Source of the DNA: Belliella kenyensis
Lineage (GTDB): Bacteria > Bacteroidota > Bacteroidia > Cytophagales > Cyclobacteriaceae
Reading direction: 5' to 3'
Assembly: GCF_022549675.1 (NCBI RefSeq)
Contig: NZ_JAKZGR010000005.1
Coordinates: forward strand, 1-64,000
DNA: 64,000 bases
Position 1 is the stretch's first letter, and the number at the start of each line of letters is the position of its first letter. The notes below the pieces were generated by a model. That model was given only the letters and a program-made list of their open reading frames with translations. It made no database searches and was not told the origin of the DNA. A program made the position numbers and the translations under genes. Shown here piece by piece: positions 63,701-64,000 of this stretch.

Positions 63701-64000
63701 GCTTTTACTTTGAGGCTTCCATTCTCTTTGAATCTTCTGGCTGTTTCTTTGACTACAGCAAATGCCAATGGCATTACTTTTTCCAAGACTACCTCAAGTG
63801 CTTCGTCTCTATCTTTTTCTATCTTGTCGATATCATTGTAAAGTGCATCTTTTTCGTGCACTTTTTCAGGTGCCAATGCTTCTATTTGAGACCTGATTGA
63901 AGTGATTTTATCATCATAAGATTTCAAGTCTTCGTTGATGATTCCTTTGATTTCAATGGTTTTTGCACGAAGCTGATCATCTGTCAATCCAGACAACTTT
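60730..64000 (-). CDS. secA: Preprotein translocase subunit SecA (5' end outside window)
   Basis: The SecA ATPase drives export through SecYEG. About 1089 codons are visible on the minus strand and the frame is open to the window edge; the N-terminal start lies to the right. The nearby residues KLSGLTDDQLRAKT are normally preceded by roughly 40 residues. Motifs include Walker A MATGEGKTLVSTLPAF, DEVD in MIDEVDSVLIDDARTPLIIS, the Bacteroidota-type insertion near residues 300-430 (KRNMPEADEPLLFT), and helicase motif V/VI with VTIATNMAGRGTDIKL and LRGRSGRQGD. The C-terminal end CVIIES lacks the zinc-binding SecB-type tail, as expected in this phylum. Confidence 0.95.
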   Translation of the reverse strand, partial: KLSGLTDDQLRAKTIEIKGIINEDLKSYDDKITSIRSQIEALAPEKVHEKDALYNDIDKIEKDRDEALEVVLEKVMPLAFAVVKETARRFKENGSLKVKANAYDKELSARKSNVELAGEDAIWHNKWMAAGNEVVWDMVHYDVQLIGGMVLHKGKIAEMATGEGKTLVSTLPAFLNALAGRGVHVVTVNDYLAKRDSEWNAPLFEFHGLTVDCIDKYQPNSQGRRKAYKCDIVYGTNNEFGFDYLRDNMARDAGDLVQGKHHFAMIDEVDSVLIDDARTPLIISGPVPRGDQHEFMEMKPRVSTLVEEQRKLIQSYLTEAKKLIAEKNEKEGGLALFRAYRGMPKYKPLIKYLSEPGIRVVLQKTENYYLQDNKRNMPEADEPLLFTIDEKTNSVELTDNGIEVITKKNENPNFFILPDIGVEIAEMEKNPDLDDTEKLIRKEEIIKDYGVKAQRIHTVNQLLKAYCMFEKDTEYILVDGKVKIVDEQTGRVMEGRRYSDGLHQAIEAKENVKVEDATQTYATITLQNYFRMYHKLSGMTGTAETEAGEFWEIYKLDVVVIPTNKPIVRNDRDDKVYKTVREKFNAVAEEIVELTNAGRPVLVGTTSVEISEVLSRMLTIRKINHQVLNAKQHAREADVVAEAGKPGTVTIATNMAGRGTDIKLTAESRAAGGLAIIGTERHESRRVDRQLRGRSGRQGDVGSSQFFVSLEDSLMRLFGSERIAKLMDRMGLEEGEVIQHSMISKSIERAQRKVEENNFGTRKRLLEYDDVMNSQREVVYKRRKNALMGERLELDILNIMYDVCFDLVQMAKTTDDTENVRMNIFSSLGVDHPLSANDIQSKDTSVLTQELFDAAYQNYVSKNNRILERALPILSDVYAQRGATVKEIMVPITDSIKQIGVVVNLESTVNNQGRDLIRAIEKNVTLAIIDQNWKEHLRDMDDLKQSVQNAVYEQKDPLLIYKFEAFEMFKRFVGRLNEDVISFLAKAELPTQDPSQVKAAQAPKQEEKVQASKAEVGSTLNPGANRQAAAAAVNRSTEQQVVAPRKTDKVFGRNDRVTAQYADGTVKKDVKYKSVEQDVASGKCVIIES

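Overview
The window looks like chromosomal DNA of a Bacteroidota bacterium, most likely order Cytophagales. The evidence is a PorP/SprF outer-membrane protein paired with a PD40/OmpA protein (type IX secretion type), an HmuY-type heme operon, a DUF6427 membrane protein, a DksA-like protein with the reduced cysteine set common in this phylum, AT-rich spacers, and promoters of the Bacteroidota form TAnnTTTG (before guaB, asd, sulP, rbfA and the tRNA pair). Placement below the order is inference.

Layout. 0-9 kb: guaB, then a minus-strand run that reads MFS permease, cytoplasmic trehalase, metallophosphoesterase, SDR, VanX-like dipeptidase and ThuA-like protein. 9-12.6 kb: SulP transporter, a SprT-like protease, scpB, a DksA-like regulator and a 51-codon small ORF. 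12.6-22 kb: a 1113-residue exported lamin-tail-domain protein, asd with a methyltransferase, and the OmpA/PorP pair. 22-27 kb: pheS, an RsmB-like methyltransferase, a zinc-ribbon/membrane pair translationally linked to prmC, and a degenerate thiamine pyrophosphokinase-like gene. 27.4-27.9 kb: a decayed YoeB-type toxin-antitoxin pair. 28-32.4 kb: an M19 dipeptidase divergent from a kynurenine operon (3-hydroxyanthranilate dioxygenase, kynU, kmo). 32.4-33.1 kb: a gene-free, AT-rich gap between convergent genes with three perfect DnaA boxes, a candidate oriC. 33-40 kb: DUF6427, rbfA, a LolC/E-like permease, and recJ-lptB-GH3. 40-49 kb: a complete heme operon (hmuT-hmuU-hmuV-hmuS-TonB receptor-HmuY), then TauE and DoxX genes. 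49-54 kb: a TonB remnant, a DUF922-like protein, TrmH, mutS and a PAS-LuxR regulator. 54.2-55.2 kb: tRNA-Gly, tRNA-Leu and a mobile-looking insertion. 55-64 kb: recG, an S1/P1 nuclease, a five-copy tandem repeat, an M20 amidohydrolase, a SPOR lipoprotein and secA, which runs off the right edge.

Most of the content is housekeeping. The most unusual structure is at the tRNA-Leu(UAA) gene. An intact 78-residue single-domain GIY-YIG nuclease gene sits just after the tRNA terminator. Its stop codon runs directly into a second copy of the tRNA-Leu 3' half plus terminator, starting at the 3' edge of the anticodon loop. That copy carries a 20-bp palindromic insertion and abuts a truncated Fic gene. 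It looks like a minimal tRNA-targeted homing element of about 0.3 kb. Other items worth a second look are the candidate oriC, the 107-bp dispersed repeat (127-233 and 8768-8874) and the tandem array at 58468-58998.
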